The notes below the pieces were generated by a model, which did not search any database, had not been told where the DNA came from, and saw nothing but the letters and a program-made list of their open reading frames with translations. Positions 5,638 through 6,449 of a stretch of 6,449 nt of DNA are shown here, piece after piece; positions within the stretch are counted from its first letter, which is position 1; every line of letters begins with the position of its first letter. The position numbers and the translations under genes are program-made. The stretch is from the NCBI GenBank assembly GCA_955652255.1, contig CATPAW010000180.1, positions 1 through 6,449 of the forward strand, in the 5' to 3' direction. This stretch comes from an uncultured Chthoniobacterales bacterium (GTDB lineage Bacteria; Verrucomicrobiota; Verrucomicrobiia; Chthoniobacterales; UBA10450).

Positions 5638-6411
5638 ATGAAACAAATTCGCCGACTGCTTAAAATTTTCGCACTGTTCAGTTTCTTATTTTTCGGATCT
5701 TGCGAATCCTACGTGTCCACCGGCGGCGCCGGCGCCGCTCGATTCGCCCAAGCGCCGACCGATCGGCCCGGTCTCGGCACAAAATGGGGCGAAACCCGCA
5801 GATGGCGTGTTGGCTACGCCAGTTTTCGCCGCGCGGACCCGATCCATCCACTGGCGGCAGCATCGATTTACTACAATGACGCCACCGGTATTCGCGCGAT
5901 GGCCCGCGCGGTGACGTGGCAGCGGCAGTGGCCTGTGTTGCCCGCGTCGACCGAAAACGTGATTTCAGTTGGTCTCAAAGACCAGAGCGGACGCTTCCTT
6001 CCCGGGCTGATCATCGGCGACCGCTGGTTTGTTGTTGGTGAGCAAGGTCGTCGTTACTCAATCGTGGTCCGGAACAAAACGGATCTGCGCCTTGAGATTG
6101 TTTTGTCTGTCGACGGACTCGATGTCCTGGACGGAGGCAAAGCCTCGCTGCGAAAACCCGGTTATATCATGGCGGCAAAGTCGCAATTGAAAGTTGAAGG
6201 CTTTCGACAAAGCACTGAGGCGGTTGCGGCGTTTCGTTTCGGACCGGTTCGCGAATCCTACGCCGCCGAGAAATATCGCAGCACCCGAAACGTCGGAGTT
6301 GTCGGTGTAGCTGTGTTCAATGAATTCGGGACGAATCCCTGGACTGGCGAAGAAGTGCAAAAGCGGTTGAACGCAAATCCATTTCCCGGACGGTTCGCCA
6401 CGCCACCGTAA
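5638..6411 (+). CDS. predicted lipoprotein with conserved beta-rich C-terminal region, unknown function
   Basis: No named family is recognised with certainty. The 257-residue product has a lipoprotein signal: basic MKQIRRLLK, a Phe/Leu-rich core, then F19-G20-S21-C22, an acceptable lipobox, so Cys22 is probably lipidated and the protein exported. A small-residue linker (STGGAGAA, 27-34) follows. The middle (about 45-130) has Trp/Arg-rich stretches. The C-terminal part looks like a compact beta domain: RRYSIVVRNKT (138-148), EIVLSVDGLDVLDG (153-166), a GYI strand at 175-177, VEGFR (186-190), AAFRFGPVRESYAA (197-210) and RNVGVVGVAVFNE (217-229). From memory this pattern recurs in hypothetical exported proteins of several phyla; I cannot name a domain. 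The frame is open 46 codons upstream, but the ATG at 5638 is chosen because it starts a perfect signal peptide and the extension runs antisense into mtnP. The gene is divergent from mtnP with a 54-base gap. Confidence 0.78.
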   Translation: MKQIRRLLKIFALFSFLFFGSCESYVSTGGAGAARFAQAPTDRPGLGTKWGETRRWRVGYASFRRADPIHPLAAASIYYNDATGIRAMARAVTWQRQWPVLPASTENVISVGLKDQSGRFLPGLIIGDRWFVVGEQGRRYSIVVRNKTDLRLEIVLSVDGLDVLDGGKASLRKPGYIMAAKSQLKVEGFRQSTEAVAAFRFGPVRESYAAEKYRSTRNVGVVGVAVFNEFGTNPWTGEEVQKRLNANPFPGRFATPP

Positions 6412-6449
6412 GATCGACATCATAGCAAAGCCGTAGCGCCGGGCGCGCG
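6412..6449. other. 3' flank without a gene
   Basis: These last 38 bases follow the lipoprotein stop. They end in a GC-rich run containing CCGTAGCGCCGGGCGC, which could begin a hairpin or an intergenic repeat, but the window stops before any second arm. No T-tract terminator is visible. Confidence 0.3.

Noticed and set aside
5725..5736. Tandem GGCGCC palindromes
   Set aside because: They encode the Gly/Ala linker after the lipobox of the lipoprotein and are explained by GC-rich codon use.
1..6449. Mobile element, CRISPR array, defence cluster or biosynthetic cluster
   Set aside because: No terminal inverted repeats, transposase, integrase, repeat-spacer pattern, nuclease or assembly-line genes are present; all recognised genes are housekeeping or single hypothetical lipoproteins.

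Overview
The window is an ordinary-looking stretch of bacterial chromosome, moderately GC-rich by eye, with nine protein genes packed on both strands and no intergenic gap longer than about 80 bases. I see no tRNA, rRNA, CRISPR array, insertion sequence, phage gene or toxin-antitoxin pair. Two features suggest a Verrucomicrobiota-type (Chthoniobacterales-like) soil or freshwater bacterium: the mix of a DUF374 acyltransferase, UbiX, FolD and a methylthioadenosine phosphorylase, and the near absence of Shine-Dalgarno sequences. This placement is inference from general resemblance and is not proven. Two lipoproteins and a D-Ala-D-Ala carboxypeptidase are consistent with a diderm cell that has peptidoglycan.

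Layout. Positions 1-1676 hold a leftward operon, ubiX (flavin prenyltransferase) -> DUF374 lysophospholipid acyltransferase-like gene -> folD (one-carbon folate metabolism, cut by the left edge). ubiX and the acyltransferase overlap by 4 bases (TTGA, with a TTG start), and folD follows after 18 bases. A 48-base divergent gap separates ubiX from a rightward glyoxalase I-like VOC gene (1725-2111). A rightward pair follows: a secreted D-alanyl-D-alanine carboxypeptidase (2156-3184) overlapping bioF (3181-4339) by ATGA. bioF, the 8-amino-7-oxononanoate synthase of biotin synthesis, carries one apparent extra base at about 3447/3448. The base splits it into two frames, although every catalytic residue is still encoded.

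From 4358 to 5583 the genes run leftward: mtnP (5'-methylthioadenosine phosphorylase) upstream, then a small lipoprotein of unknown function that probably has its own promoter. A possible intrinsic terminator overlaps the end of mtnP. Divergent from mtnP lies a rightward gene for a 257-residue lipoprotein (5638-6411) with a conserved-looking beta-rich C-terminal half. The last 38 bases hold no gene.

Functionally the genes are housekeeping: cofactors (prenyl-FMN, folate, biotin), methylthioadenosine salvage, methylglyoxal detoxification, membrane lipid acylation and peptidoglycan trimming. The points most worth a second look are the bioF frameshift, the coupling of a peptidoglycan carboxypeptidase to a biotin gene, the missing ribosome binding sites with -10-like hexamers almost touching start codons, and the uncharacterised 257-residue lipoprotein. 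I did not find convincing evidence of a previously undescribed multi-gene system.
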